IMG/VR virus record: IMGVR_UViG_3300021378_000022 | Span: 1-62,030 of that record | DNA length: 62,030 nucleotides | Reading direction: 5' to 3' (one strand) | From: a virus | Shown: piece by piece, positions 16,694-23,294 of the stretch | Position numbering within the stretch: the first letter of the stretch is position 1 | How the letters are laid out: the number at the start of each line of letters is the position of its first letter | Notes under the pieces: generated by a model | The model's database searches: none | Told to the model about the DNA's origin: nothing | What the model saw: only the letters and a program-made list of their open reading frames with translations | Made by a program: the position numbers and the translations under genes

Positions 16694-16762
16694 GCGGAGT
16701 TCTAGGATTGCACTAGAGTCTCTTAACTGGAAGTAAAGTGTTTTACTTTAAACTAACTCCGC
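16694..16762 (-). promoter_or_regulatory. Structured 5' leader of peroxiredoxin mRNA
   Basis: The leader can fold as a three-way junction. An 8-bp closing stem GCGGAGTT/AACTCCGC (16755-16762 with 16694-16701) encloses a 7-bp hairpin AAGTAAA/TTTACTT and a 5-bp hairpin TCTAG/CTAGA. The predicted transcript start is at the foot of the closing stem. It may protect the 5' end or act as a sensor; this is inference. Confidence 0.5.
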
Positions 16763-16770
16763 ATGTATAC

Positions 16771-16799
16771 AGTATACTAAAACACTGCATACTTTTCAA
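16771..16799 (-). promoter_or_regulatory. Sigma70-type promoter for peroxiredoxin
   Basis: TTGAAA (16794-16799), 17-base spacer, TATACT (16771-16776) on the minus strand, preceded by AACCCC. The same AACCCCTTGAAA block heads the hsp20 promoter. Confidence 0.75.
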
Positions 16800-16813
16800 G
16801 GGGTTTTTTAAAA

Positions 16814-17224
16814 TTATTTGATTTTAATTTCTAACGGTTTCTCTTCTTCTGGAACTTCTCTTTGTACTGAAATTATAAGAATGCCGTTGACAACTTCTCC
16901 AGTCTTTACTTTGAAGTAGTCGCCAAGGGTCCAACTTCTAGTGAAGTTCGCCTCTGAGATTCCTTTATGTGTAAATTCCATTTCTCTAGTTTTTTTCTTC
17001 CCTTCTACTTTGAGAACAGAATCTTTAAACTCGATAGAGAGTTCACTCTTATCAAAACCTGCAACTGCAAGTTCAATGAGAAATTCGTCCTCTGAAGACT
17101 TAATCACATTGTAAGGTGGATAGTTGGATTGTGTGGTATTTGTTAGTCTCTCCATATCATCGAAGAGTCTTTCAAATCCAATTGAAAATGGTCTGAGTTG
17201 ACCAAGATTACTTATACTTGTCAT
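16814..17224 (-). CDS. hsp20: Small heat-shock protein, Hsp20/IbpA family
   Basis: The 136-residue alpha-crystallin-domain chaperone has an N-terminal arm ending FSIGFERLFDDMERL, then the domain PPYNVIKSSEDEFLIELAVA (about 41-60), AGFDKSELSIEF, and the hallmark strand ANFTRSWTLGDYFKV (about 92-106, equivalent to the Ibp FxRxxxL region). The C terminus carries an IxI-like EIKIK. Hsp20 genes are common in T4-like marine phages and may assist scaffold or capsid assembly. AAGGAG lies ahead of the ATG. Confidence 0.93.
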   Translation of the reverse strand: MTSISNLGQLRPFSIGFERLFDDMERLTNTTQSNYPPYNVIKSSEDEFLIELAVAGFDKSELSIEFKDSVLKVEGKKKTREMEFTHKGISEANFTRSWTLGDYFKVKTGEVVNGILIISVQREVPEEEKPLEIKIK

Positions 17225-17284
17225 AGTTTTCTCCTTTATTAAGCAAGTTATGTTACCTAACCTCTATTGAGCATTAGGGTAGCA

Positions 17285-17372
17285 GAGAACCGAGCTCTTT
17301 TCAAGACTTGGGGTCACTAGATGTCGGCGTTGCCCAATCCTAGTTCCAAATCCGAGCTCTTTTGAAGTTCTC
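17285..17372 (-). promoter_or_regulatory. Structured 5' leader of hsp20 mRNA
   Basis: The leader starts with GAGAAC (17367-17372), which can pair with GTTCTC (17285-17290). Two copies of AAAAGAGCTCGG lie inside (GAGCTC at 17354-17359 and 17292-17297; self-complementary and able to pair), then ACTAG/CTAGT and an inner GGC-AAC-GCC hairpin. The ribosome site lies outside the fold, so a simple SD-masking RNA thermometer is not supported. Confidence 0.45.
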
Positions 17373-17380
17373 GTACTACT

Positions 17381-17410
17381 ATTATATATGTCTTCTTACA
17401 GATTTTTCAA
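17381..17410 (-). promoter_or_regulatory. Sigma70-type promoter for hsp20
   Basis: TTGAAA (17405-17410), 18-base spacer, TATAAT (17381-17386) on the minus strand, preceded by AACCCC. Just upstream GGTTTTTT/AAAAAACC forms a perfect AT-rich hairpin that could act as a weak terminator for the 36-residue gene. Confidence 0.75.
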
Positions 17411-17429
17411 GGGGTTTTTTAAAAAAAAC

Positions 17430-17540
17430 CTAATAAATGTCTCTGATTACATTCTGTAATCTTCCGCATTTCATAAGGTTGTGTAGTTTGTCTGCTTGCG
17501 TCTTTAGATACTCGGCAGACAATGATGCATAATATCGCAT
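17430..17540 (-). CDS. Very small protein (36 aa)
   Basis: ATG 17538-17540 to TAG 17430-17432 encodes 36 residues starting MRYYASLSAEYLKTQADK. AGGAG lies six bases before the start and an ACTAAATA late-type element is at 17,650-17,657. It is helical and basic. Without database support it remains a candidate, but the ribosome site is good. Function unknown. Confidence 0.55.
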   Translation of the reverse strand: MRYYASLSAEYLKTQADKLHNLMKCGRLQNVIRDIY

Positions 17541-17649
17541 TGTTATCTCCTGTTATGTTAGAAACTATCTGACAACTGGACTTCGCTTTCGCTACTTACT
17601 CTTTGTGTCGTAATTGTTTCTGTTATGTGACAACTGTGTGTCACAATAG

Positions 17650-17657
17650 TATTTAGT
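17650..17657 (-). promoter_or_regulatory. Possible late promoter, ACTAAATA variant
   Basis: ACTAAATA on the minus strand lies between the 68- and 36-residue genes, about 110 bases upstream of the 36-residue start. The stretch between them holds no gene that I can support. Confidence 0.45.
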
Positions 17658-17664
17658 AATTATA

Positions 17665-17871
17665 CTAGCTAAAGGTTATATTTGCAAGACCCTTTATGTT
17701 TCTTCTGACCATTTCATTTTTAACCTTTTGTCTGAGTTTAGGTATAACTGGTTTGTTATATGCATCTATCAACTCTGCATTAGATTTGCATTTCATATAG
17801 TCATGAACTATGGTTTTCTTTTTTGTTGCTCTATCTATTTGTATAGAGGTTTTACCGAATTTCACTGGCAT
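17665..17871 (-). CDS. Small basic hypothetical protein (68 aa)
   Basis: The protein starts MPVKFGKTSIQIDRATKKKT. The second of two adjacent ATGs is preferred, with GGAG six bases before it. The 68 residues are strongly basic, with an NAELIDAYNKPVIPKLRQ helix and a KNEMVRRNIKGL tail, so nucleic-acid binding is plausible. A late promoter (ACTAAATA) is at 17,900-17,907. It sits just downstream of the curli/cyclase operon. Function unknown. Confidence 0.7.
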   Translation of the reverse strand: MPVKFGKTSIQIDRATKKKTIVHDYMKCKSNAELIDAYNKPVIPKLRQKVKNEMVRRNIKGLANITFS

Positions 17872-17899
17872 CATAATCTCCGTTTTTATTATTCTCTAT

Positions 17900-17907
17900 T
17901 ATTTAGT
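17900..17907 (-). promoter_or_regulatory. Late promoter, ACTAAATA variant
   Basis: ACTAAATA on the minus strand, about 30 bases before the 68-residue gene and adjoining the end of the cyclase operon. It makes the small gene independent of the operon upstream. Confidence 0.5.
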
Positions 17908-17908
17908 G

Positions 17909-18502
17909 TTATCTTTTTGAACAGTTCCTTTCTGCACCATGCCAAACATCATAGTTATTACCTACAACTACTGCCATTAGAAAATTCATATTATTCAAAG
18001 ATTGTGTAGATAGAGTCTGTTGTTTTATATCGGATTCGATTGCAGGCAAGAGAACAAGTGTTTTAATGAGAAACATTTCTGGTACTGATGGTTTTTCACC
18101 TGCGATAGGATTTATTTCATAAACACAATCATATTTAAGACCACGATAAGTTGTATAGATGTCTGCTAGTTGTAATGTGACAAAGGTTGCCCATTGAACA
18201 TTTGAAATTGGTTCAACAAGTGTAAATTGTAACCTGTTCTTCTTTTCCTTTGACTTTAATCCTATCAACTCTAGTGAATGCTCTGTCTGGACATAATTGA
18301 TAAGTTCTTTCCGATAACAACAAGTCCACCCCATTATAATTTCTTGTTTGTCCTTCGAGTCTAGCACCCAAGTTGACTGCATCTCCGATGACGGAATAGT
18401 CAAATCTAAGTTCTGAACCCATGTTTCCGACAATACATTCTCCTGTGCTAATGCCAATCCCGACATTAATAGGAGGTAGGTTGAGAGGAGCAAGTTCTTC
18501 AT
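17909..18502 (-). CDS. Membrane protein with signal peptide, overlapping the cyclase gene out of frame (197 aa)
   Basis: The first 290 bases overlap the 3' end of the cyclase gene in another frame; the last 300 bases lie beyond it. The start has AAGGA five bases upstream and encodes a signal-peptide-like MKNLLLSTYLLLMSGLALAQ. The unique C-terminal half is hydrophobic with the pattern LQLADIYTTYRGLKYDCVYE (about 104-123), then NPIAGEKPS and two further membrane-like segments, as in small marine-phage membrane proteins. No ATG exists between the cyclase stop and the C-terminal domain, so either the overlap is real or a non-AUG start or frameshift is used. Role unknown, but it ends the curli operon. 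Confidence 0.55.
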   Translation of the reverse strand: MKNLLLSTYLLLMSGLALAQENVLSETWVQNLDLTIPSSEMQSTWVLDSKDKQEIIMGWTCCYRKELINYVQTEHSLELIGLKSKEKKNRLQFTLVEPISNVQWATFVTLQLADIYTTYRGLKYDCVYEINPIAGEKPSVPEMFLIKTLVLLPAIESDIKQQTLSTQSLNNMNFLMAVVVGNNYDVWHGAERNCSKR

Positions 18503-20051
18503 TCAATTCCTTTGTAGCATCTAAAACTTCTAGTGCTGATTTTACGGCAAGGTCTGCGTGGTTTTCACAATCAAGTGGTGCATTCCAAAAACTCATTATG
18601 CAATCCCCCATATACTTATCTATGGTTCCACTATTATTTAGTATTATCTTGGTTTGCATATCTAAGAATTTATTGATGAGTTCTACTAAACCCTCTGGAT
18701 CATCTTTCTGCATATAGTGTTCGCTTATGGGAGTGAATCCTATTATGTCCATGAACATGAAAGTCATCTCTCTTCTATCTCCGCCAAGTCTAAGTTTACT
18801 TGGGTCTTTTTGTAGTTCTTCAATCATGTCAGGAGATAAATACTTTTGGAACTGCTTCTTAATTTGTTCTTTGAGTTGGTAAGTAGTATAGTATTGGTTG
18901 AAAGAAGCGTGCCCAAAAACAACAACGGAGCTTAACGATGACCAGAAGATATCGAAAAGAACGAGATTGTAAAACCACAAATAGTGACTTAACCCCACCT
19001 GAAGTAAAACGAAACCTACAGAAACTATCGCCGAGAAGGCTGTGGGAAGTTTGTAGACCGATACCAGTATTCCTAGAAGGACTAACAGAAGAAGAAAAGT
19101 CTCGAGCATTTCAAGAGTCTCGGATACATGTATTTGAACTCCTGACGAAACGGTTTGGATTAGGTGTGCTTGAACTTCGTGAGGATACATTACACCCATT
19201 GGGGTTGAAACTGGAATAGATAACCCCTCAGCGGTTAGTCCATAGACTAGAATCTTTCCTTCTATATCAGAATCTTGCAAGTCTGCAAATGAGATAGATT
19301 CGAATTCGTTCCAATACGAAATCATCAAGTCTGCGCTTGATGTGGTCTCTATTGGTTTGTCTCTTCCCATTTTAACCCATTCAATACCTGCATCAGCAGT
19401 TACCCTAGTTTGATAATTGGGTTGGTCATAGTATGCTCTGAGAACTTCGAATCCTAAACTTGGGTATAATTGACCATTTGCCTGGATGACCAGCGGAACC
19501 GCTCTGTTTGTTCCGTCAAAATTTGGTGTATTCGCCACAGGTGGTGTGGCAACTGTCACGCCCATACCCCATGCTGAGTTTTGTAATTCGGTTCGGGGAC
19601 TTACTAGACCTGGAAAGTTCCACACATGGTCTTGTATATCGCCATCACCAAATACTGAGGTGTTTACGAATGGTGCATTACCAGATTCTTTTTGTATTGT
19701 GGGTGCTGAAGATAATATCGTTAGTCTGTTTTCTAATGCCTCTGCAAAGAGTTCATCACCACCGAATCTATCTTTCTCTGCAAAGAGTATGTTGAATACA
19801 TGAGTGTTTGAGTGATGTGTTTCCCATAATGTATCTGCATACACATCTCTAGGGAAAGGATACTGACCATACTTCTCTATTGCCTTTTCATCTATGTTGA
19901 CCAGTAGTATGTTGTCTACTATCACTTTTTCTTTTTGTTGATGTAGAACATCGAAGTAAGACCATCTAACATTATCTATTAGATAGGGCGACCATATCTT
20001 TATACCCACAAGGGCGACTATGGTTATTAAAACTGTTTTCCAACTATACAT
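18213..20051 (-). CDS. Membrane adenylate cyclase with CHASE2 sensor domain
   Basis: The 612-residue protein has an N-terminal membrane helix (about 5-20), an extracytoplasmic CHASE2 domain (about 25-305: WSYFDVLHQQK, ILLVNIDEKAIEKYGQYPFP), three hydrophobic segments (about 320-390), and a class III cyclase domain (about 425-600). Both metal aspartates are present (FMFMDIIGFT; KYMGDCIMSFW), as are the substrate Lys (IDKYMGD) and the Asn/Arg of SVIGDAVNLGARLEG, which favours ATP as substrate. It should make cAMP at the inner membrane in response to a periplasmic cue. It lies in the late curli operon. No effector is encoded nearby. Confidence 0.93.
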   Translation of the reverse strand: MYSWKTVLITIVALVGIKIWSPYLIDNVRWSYFDVLHQQKEKVIVDNILLVNIDEKAIEKYGQYPFPRDVYADTLWETHHSNTHVFNILFAEKDRFGGDELFAEALENRLTILSSAPTIQKESGNAPFVNTSVFGDGDIQDHVWNFPGLVSPRTELQNSAWGMGVTVATPPVANTPNFDGTNRAVPLVIQANGQLYPSLGFEVLRAYYDQPNYQTRVTADAGIEWVKMGRDKPIETTSSADLMISYWNEFESISFADLQDSDIEGKILVYGLTAEGLSIPVSTPMGVMYPHEVQAHLIQTVSSGVQIHVSETLEMLETFLLLLVLLGILVSVYKLPTAFSAIVSVGFVLLQVGLSHYLWFYNLVLFDIFWSSLSSVVVFGHASFNQYYTTYQLKEQIKKQFQKYLSPDMIEELQKDPSKLRLGGDRREMTFMFMDIIGFTPISEHYMQKDDPEGLVELINKFLDMQTKIILNNSGTIDKYMGDCIMSFWNAPLDCENHADLAVKSALEVLDATKELNEELAPLNLPPINVGIGISTGECIVGNMGSELRFDYSVIGDAVNLGARLEGQTRNYNGVDLLLSERTYQLCPDRAFTRVDRIKVKGKEEQVTIYTC

Positions 20052-20114
20052 AGATATCTACGAGATTACCTTTCTTCCACTCGATGAGTCGATACTTCCG
20101 ATATCTGTTGAGTA

Positions 20115-20297
20115 TCACTGTTCAATTGTAGGCCACGCAAAAAAGAATATGTATAGACAAACACCAATAAGTGCAATTGCAAGAACTGTTGACCAGAAAC
20201 TTGACCACCATTGTTGTTTTTTCTTTTTACGATATTCGTTAACCATTGCGATGGTCCTTTCTCGTGATTCTTTTGAAAATGGATTCGCTTCGTTCAT
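20115..20297 (-). CDS. Small single-pass membrane protein (60 aa)
   Basis: The 60 residues start MNEANPFSKESRERTIAMVN, followed by a KKKKQQWW basic stretch and a C-terminal membrane segment (STVLAIALIGVCLYIFFFAW, about 36-55). The N-in topology is suggested by the positive patch. Its ATG overlaps the stop of the 33-residue gene (ATGA). It lies between small membrane genes and the cyclase. Function unknown. Confidence 0.75.
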   Translation of the reverse strand: MNEANPFSKESRERTIAMVNEYRKKKKQQWWSSFWSTVLAIALIGVCLYIFFFAWPTIEQ

Positions 20298-20395
20298 AAT
20301 ATTAAACCGATAATAAAACCTATATTTAGTCCTAAAGAACAGACTAAGATGAAGTCTTTTTTAAAAGAATACGGTATCATGTCGATTGTGTTCAT
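20294..20395 (-). CDS. Tiny membrane protein (33 aa)
   Basis: ATG 20393-20395 to TGA 20294-20296 encodes MNTIDMIPYSFKKDFILVCS followed by a hydrophobic tail (LGLNIGFIIGLIL). Both ends overlap neighbours by the ATGA pattern, giving a chain of three coupled small membrane genes. The exact spacing on both sides supports a real gene despite its size. Function unknown. Confidence 0.65.
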   Translation of the reverse strand: MNTIDMIPYSFKKDFILVCSLGLNIGFIIGLIL

Positions 20396-20649
20396 GAAAA
20401 TTTCTTCTGTATTCGTTTATAGATATAGTATATAGACAGTCCGTAAGTAGCGAGAACAGTCATAGTGAAACCTATGTAAATGAGTTCTATTGGTGTGAGG
20501 AAGAGAACTTGCCAAACAAAATCAGATGCAGCTTCGACATCACCTAAAGATTCAGGCATAACCATATCGTTCTCTTCAAAGAGTTCTAATATGTCGTCAT
20601 ACTCTTCTTCAGTGAGACATTCATAAAACTCTTCTGGACATTCAGTCAC
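20392..20649 (-). CDS. Small membrane protein with acidic N terminus (85 aa)
   Basis: The first 40 residues are very acidic (CLTEEEYDDILELFEENDMV). A membrane segment (LTPIELIYIGFTMTVLATYG, about 51-70) and a basic tail (YKRIQKKFS) follow, suggesting an outside N terminus. It overlaps the curlin-like gene end by eight bases. It could interact with the cyclase or secreted subunits, but no family is recognised. Confidence 0.7.
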   Translation of the reverse strand: MTECPEEFYECLTEEEYDDILELFEENDMVMPESLGDVEAASDFVWQVLFLTPIELIYIGFTMTVLATYGLSIYYIYKRIQKKFS

Positions 20650-21304
20650 TTTGAGTCACCGATACTGTACACCCTCCAACAGTCATACAATTTTGAGTTA
20701 GATTGTAAGACTTATTGGTTGCGCCTTGTTGTAATAAATTAAGTGTTGTTGGTTGACTGCCTGTAAGTGTTATTTGTGCGTTATGACTTCCTGTATCTTT
20801 CTGCATAATGCTAGCAACAGAACCGTCTTGAGTGCCATAGTAATATGTATGTGCGTAATGACTTCCTGTTCCAGATTGATGTGCATCATGGTCAGCATCA
20901 TCTATATGTATATCTAACCAATGAGTATGTGAACCATTCTGATAGACATCTACTTCATTATTATTTCCCCATATGTGACGGCCATATGTTGCACCATTCC
21001 ATTGTTCTATGTTTTCAGTATTATCTGTTCCATCAATATCACCACCCCATGCTTTACCTGAACCCCAATAAGATACCCAACCAATGTAATTTCCACTACC
21101 GTTTTGAATTAAGTTGAATACATTACCAGAATGTCCTACAGTGAAGTTTATTTCGTTATCATAACCTATTTGTGTTATGTTTAAATTTAAGTTATCTCCA
21201 CTAGATACTTGTTCGACATGAACATGATTGTCGTCAGCAAAAGTAAGGCCACTTATCAAAATAAATGCCCCTACAATAAATGTTTTTTTTAAAAAATCCA
21301 CCAT
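20642..21304 (-). CDS. Secreted curlin-like protein (CsgA/B-type), copy 2
   Basis: The 220-residue protein begins at MVDFLKKTFIVGAFILISG, a Sec signal peptide ending near FADD. The mature part is rich in Asn, Gln, Gly, Ser and His and contains QxGxxN curlin-type repeats: ITQIGYDNEI, LIQNGSGNYI and LLQQGATNKS, with degenerate copies VYQNGSHTH and HQSGTGSH. Two C-terminal Cys (NCMTVGGC) resemble the GTCAASGGGC pair of copy 1. Curlins stack QxGxxN strand-turn units into extracellular amyloid. The start follows the 51-residue gene with 16 bases of overlap. Confidence 0.8.
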   Translation of the reverse strand: MVDFLKKTFIVGAFILISGLTFADDNHVHVEQVSSGDNLNLNITQIGYDNEINFTVGHSGNVFNLIQNGSGNYIGWVSYWGSGKAWGGDIDGTDNTENIEQWNGATYGRHIWGNNNEVDVYQNGSHTHWLDIHIDDADHDAHQSGTGSHYAHTYYYGTQDGSVASIMQKDTGSHNAQITLTGSQPTTLNLLQQGATNKSYNLTQNCMTVGGCTVSVTQSD

Positions 21305-21444
21305 AATAATAATCCTAAAATTAATCCCTCGGTGTATGACACCCATAACATTTCATATTCATCTAAACCAAAATAGTCGGCAACTTCCCATGTTAGGTTT
21401 TCATGCCACTGTCTTAATTTAGCAAAGTCAATATTTATGCTCAT
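21289..21444 (-). CDS. Tiny membrane protein (51 aa)
   Basis: Start MSINIDFAKLRQWHENL is set by AAGGAG six bases upstream; a longer in-frame version would intrude into the FecR-domain gene. The C-terminal third (LWVSYTEGLILGLLLWWIF) is hydrophobic and ends at the stop, like a tail anchor. It lies between the FecR-domain gene and a curlin-like gene. Function unknown. Confidence 0.65.
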   Translation of the reverse strand: MSINIDFAKLRQWHENLTWEVADYFGLDEYEMLWVSYTEGLILGLLLWWIF

Positions 21445-21454
21445 AAATTTCTCC

Positions 21455-22606
21455 TTAATCTTGTCGTATAACAATTGTAATTCCATCTCCATCTCCAAAT
21501 GTCATGACACCTGAGTATCCTGGAACTTCGGCATCTATAATACCTGAACCACCACTTGTTATAATTATATTTATGACTCCTTGGACATTACGAAAGAAAA
21601 CTAGGTCTCCGTCTTGTTCAAAAACATTAAACTGAGAATCTTTGTTGAAACCTGGTGATGCACCTTTAAGTGCAAACCCAGCTAATTCAGTACTTGAACC
21701 ACTTCTGGAACCTAACGATACCGTGGTTCTCTCTAATTCTTCTATAACATCTAATAAGTCTTGTAAAAAATCCACATCCAAATAATCTATGTCTAACTCT
21801 GAAAATGATAAATCTTCAGTCGTATCGGCCAAAGCATCTCCCTCAAGTTCATTGAACTCTAAGAAGTCTACATCTAATAAACCCTGGTCATCATAATTTT
21901 CATCTTGATAGGATTCTTCCATCGATTGTCGTATTTCCGAAGGCGGATTTACGATGAACATGTTGTCAATCAGATTCGGCGTAATACCTTGAACCGTGAC
22001 TGCTGTAGTTGGTGGTGAATCATACGATGCAACAGTAGTTGCCTGATATGGTTGATTTAAAACGGTTTCACCACCGTCATTATAAACTAGTATTTCTCCA
22101 GATGATTCACCTGTCTCTTCATCCGGAAGTAAGATTACCATAGTCCTTCCCAACTCATCAATGGTGGTTGTAAAATCTGTCCCTCTCATTGTGATATTGG
22201 CTGTAGGAGTAGATACATCTACATTTTGTTTTTTAATTCTTGAACCACCACCCGAGGCGAATCGTGCTGTGCCTCTTGCCATTCGTATTGACATTTTGGA
22301 TAAACTTGGGTCGGGGTCGTAATATGCCTCGTCTATGTAAACGAGTGAGTTTTCTGTTAAACTCAATTTTTCATTATCTAAAAATTGTATGAGCATACGA
22401 CCATTGGCAGTCTCTGCTTCATCATACATGTTGATGTCTGTACCGACATCTGTTAGAATTCTGTCCTGTTCTCTTTTTACAGATGTGACACCTGTAGATT
22501 CAATTACACCGCCAATGGGTTCAGCAGAACTGAACCCACCAGCGAATAGTAAAAAGAAACTAACTATCGCTGTTTGAATCTTTTTGTGTAATCTGAATAA
22601 TCGCAT
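21455..22606 (-). CDS. Secreted FecR-domain protein
   Basis: The 383-residue protein has a signal peptide (MRLFRLHKKIQTAIVSFFLL, cleavage near SSAEP). A FecR domain follows (about 30-190): GGVIESTGVTSVKRE, MLIQFLDNEKLSLTENSLVY, MARGTARFASGGG, and the classic VSTPTANITMRGTDF. An acidic linker rich in Leu/Asp and a glycine-rich C-terminal part complete it. FecR domains occur in anti-sigma regulators and in periplasmic or surface proteins; the lack of a cytoplasmic anti-sigma part favours the latter. I recall FecR proteins beside CHASE2 cyclases in bacteria, as here. ATG 22604-22606 is preferred to a GTG two codons upstream. Confidence 0.85.
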   Translation of the reverse strand: MRLFRLHKKIQTAIVSFFLLFAGGFSSAEPIGGVIESTGVTSVKREQDRILTDVGTDINMYDEAETANGRMLIQFLDNEKLSLTENSLVYIDEAYYDPDPSLSKMSIRMARGTARFASGGGSRIKKQNVDVSTPTANITMRGTDFTTTIDELGRTMVILLPDEETGESSGEILVYNDGGETVLNQPYQATTVASYDSPPTTAVTVQGITPNLIDNMFIVNPPSEIRQSMEESYQDENYDDQGLLDVDFLEFNELEGDALADTTEDLSFSELDIDYLDVDFLQDLLDVIEELERTTVSLGSRSGSSTELAGFALKGASPGFNKDSQFNVFEQDGDLVFFRNVQGVINIIITSGGSGIIDAEVPGYSGVMTFGDGDGITIVIRQD

Positions 22607-23294
22607 TGTCACTATTTACATTAAGATTGACATTTGCATTAGGTGTTGCACACCCTCCACCAGAAGCTGCACATGTGCCTGATATCTGAGTGATATCAAC
22701 ATCAGCGCTGTCTCCTGTAAAATCAAAATTAAGTGTTTGTGAACCATCTTTCTGCAATGTGTTGATATTAGAACTAGAACCAGTCACATCGAAATTCCAT
22801 GTGACATCATCTGCTTCCCAATCAATATCAAAAACATTACTACTACCTATAAGAACTAAATCTGCATTTAGTCTTTCTGCACTTGCAACAGCACCTTGGT
22901 CTATGTCGAATGTATTCGAATCACCTGTCATGTTGAAATTCATATCTGAATCATCTGAACTACCTGTAGAACCTATGTTCCAGTCAATAGCATTAGAATC
23001 ACCAGTCATCAATATAGTATAATTAGATGTATCGGCAACGAGAGGTCCGAATAACAAGTTTTTGTTACCTATCATATCTATGTTGAAATCCAAAGTCACA
23101 CCAGTAATGGTCATGTTTGAACCAGAACCACTTGAAAAGTTGTTCAGTCCTACTTTGTTACCAAAACCAACTTGGTCAACATATAGTTTTAAAGTATCAC
23201 CAACTTGTGTTATCATAATCTCATTATCATCAGTTGCTTGTGCGAAAACGAATGGTGTCGACATTAGTAATAAAATACTTAAAATTTTATTCAT
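22560..23294 (-). CDS. Secreted curlin-like repeat protein, copy 1
   Basis: The 244 residues start with signal peptide MNKILSILLLMSTPFVFAQ. The mature protein opens with curlin-like ITQVGDTLKL and VDQVGFGNKV (QxGxxN), then a series of roughly 20-25-residue repeats built on hTGDSNxhDh: LMTGDSNAIDWN, NMTGDSNTFDID, LIGSSNVFDIDW, FDVTGSSSN, DFTGDSADVDIT. It ends with a GTCAASGGGC Cys pair and IIQITQKDS. The pattern predicts a stacked beta structure. It overlaps csgG by eight bases and is a likely substrate of the CsgG pore. Confidence 0.78.
   Translation of the reverse strand: MNKILSILLLMSTPFVFAQATDDNEIMITQVGDTLKLYVDQVGFGNKVGLNNFSSGSGSNMTITGVTLDFNIDMIGNKNLLFGPLVADTSNYTILMTGDSNAIDWNIGSTGSSDDSDMNFNMTGDSNTFDIDQGAVASAERLNADLVLIGSSNVFDIDWEADDVTWNFDVTGSSSNINTLQKDGSQTLNFDFTGDSADVDITQISGTCAASGGGCATPNANVNLNVNSDNAIIQITQKDSNSDS

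Noticed and set aside
17285-17372. hsp20 leader considered as an RNA thermometer
   Set aside because: The AAGGAG ribosome site lies outside the pairing I can draw, so there is no direct masking of translation.
18938-19219. Plus-strand open frame of 93 codons opposite the cyclase
   Set aside because: It is antisense to the CHASE2 part of a clear gene, has no promoter or ribosome site on that strand, and its residues mirror the codon pattern of the real gene.
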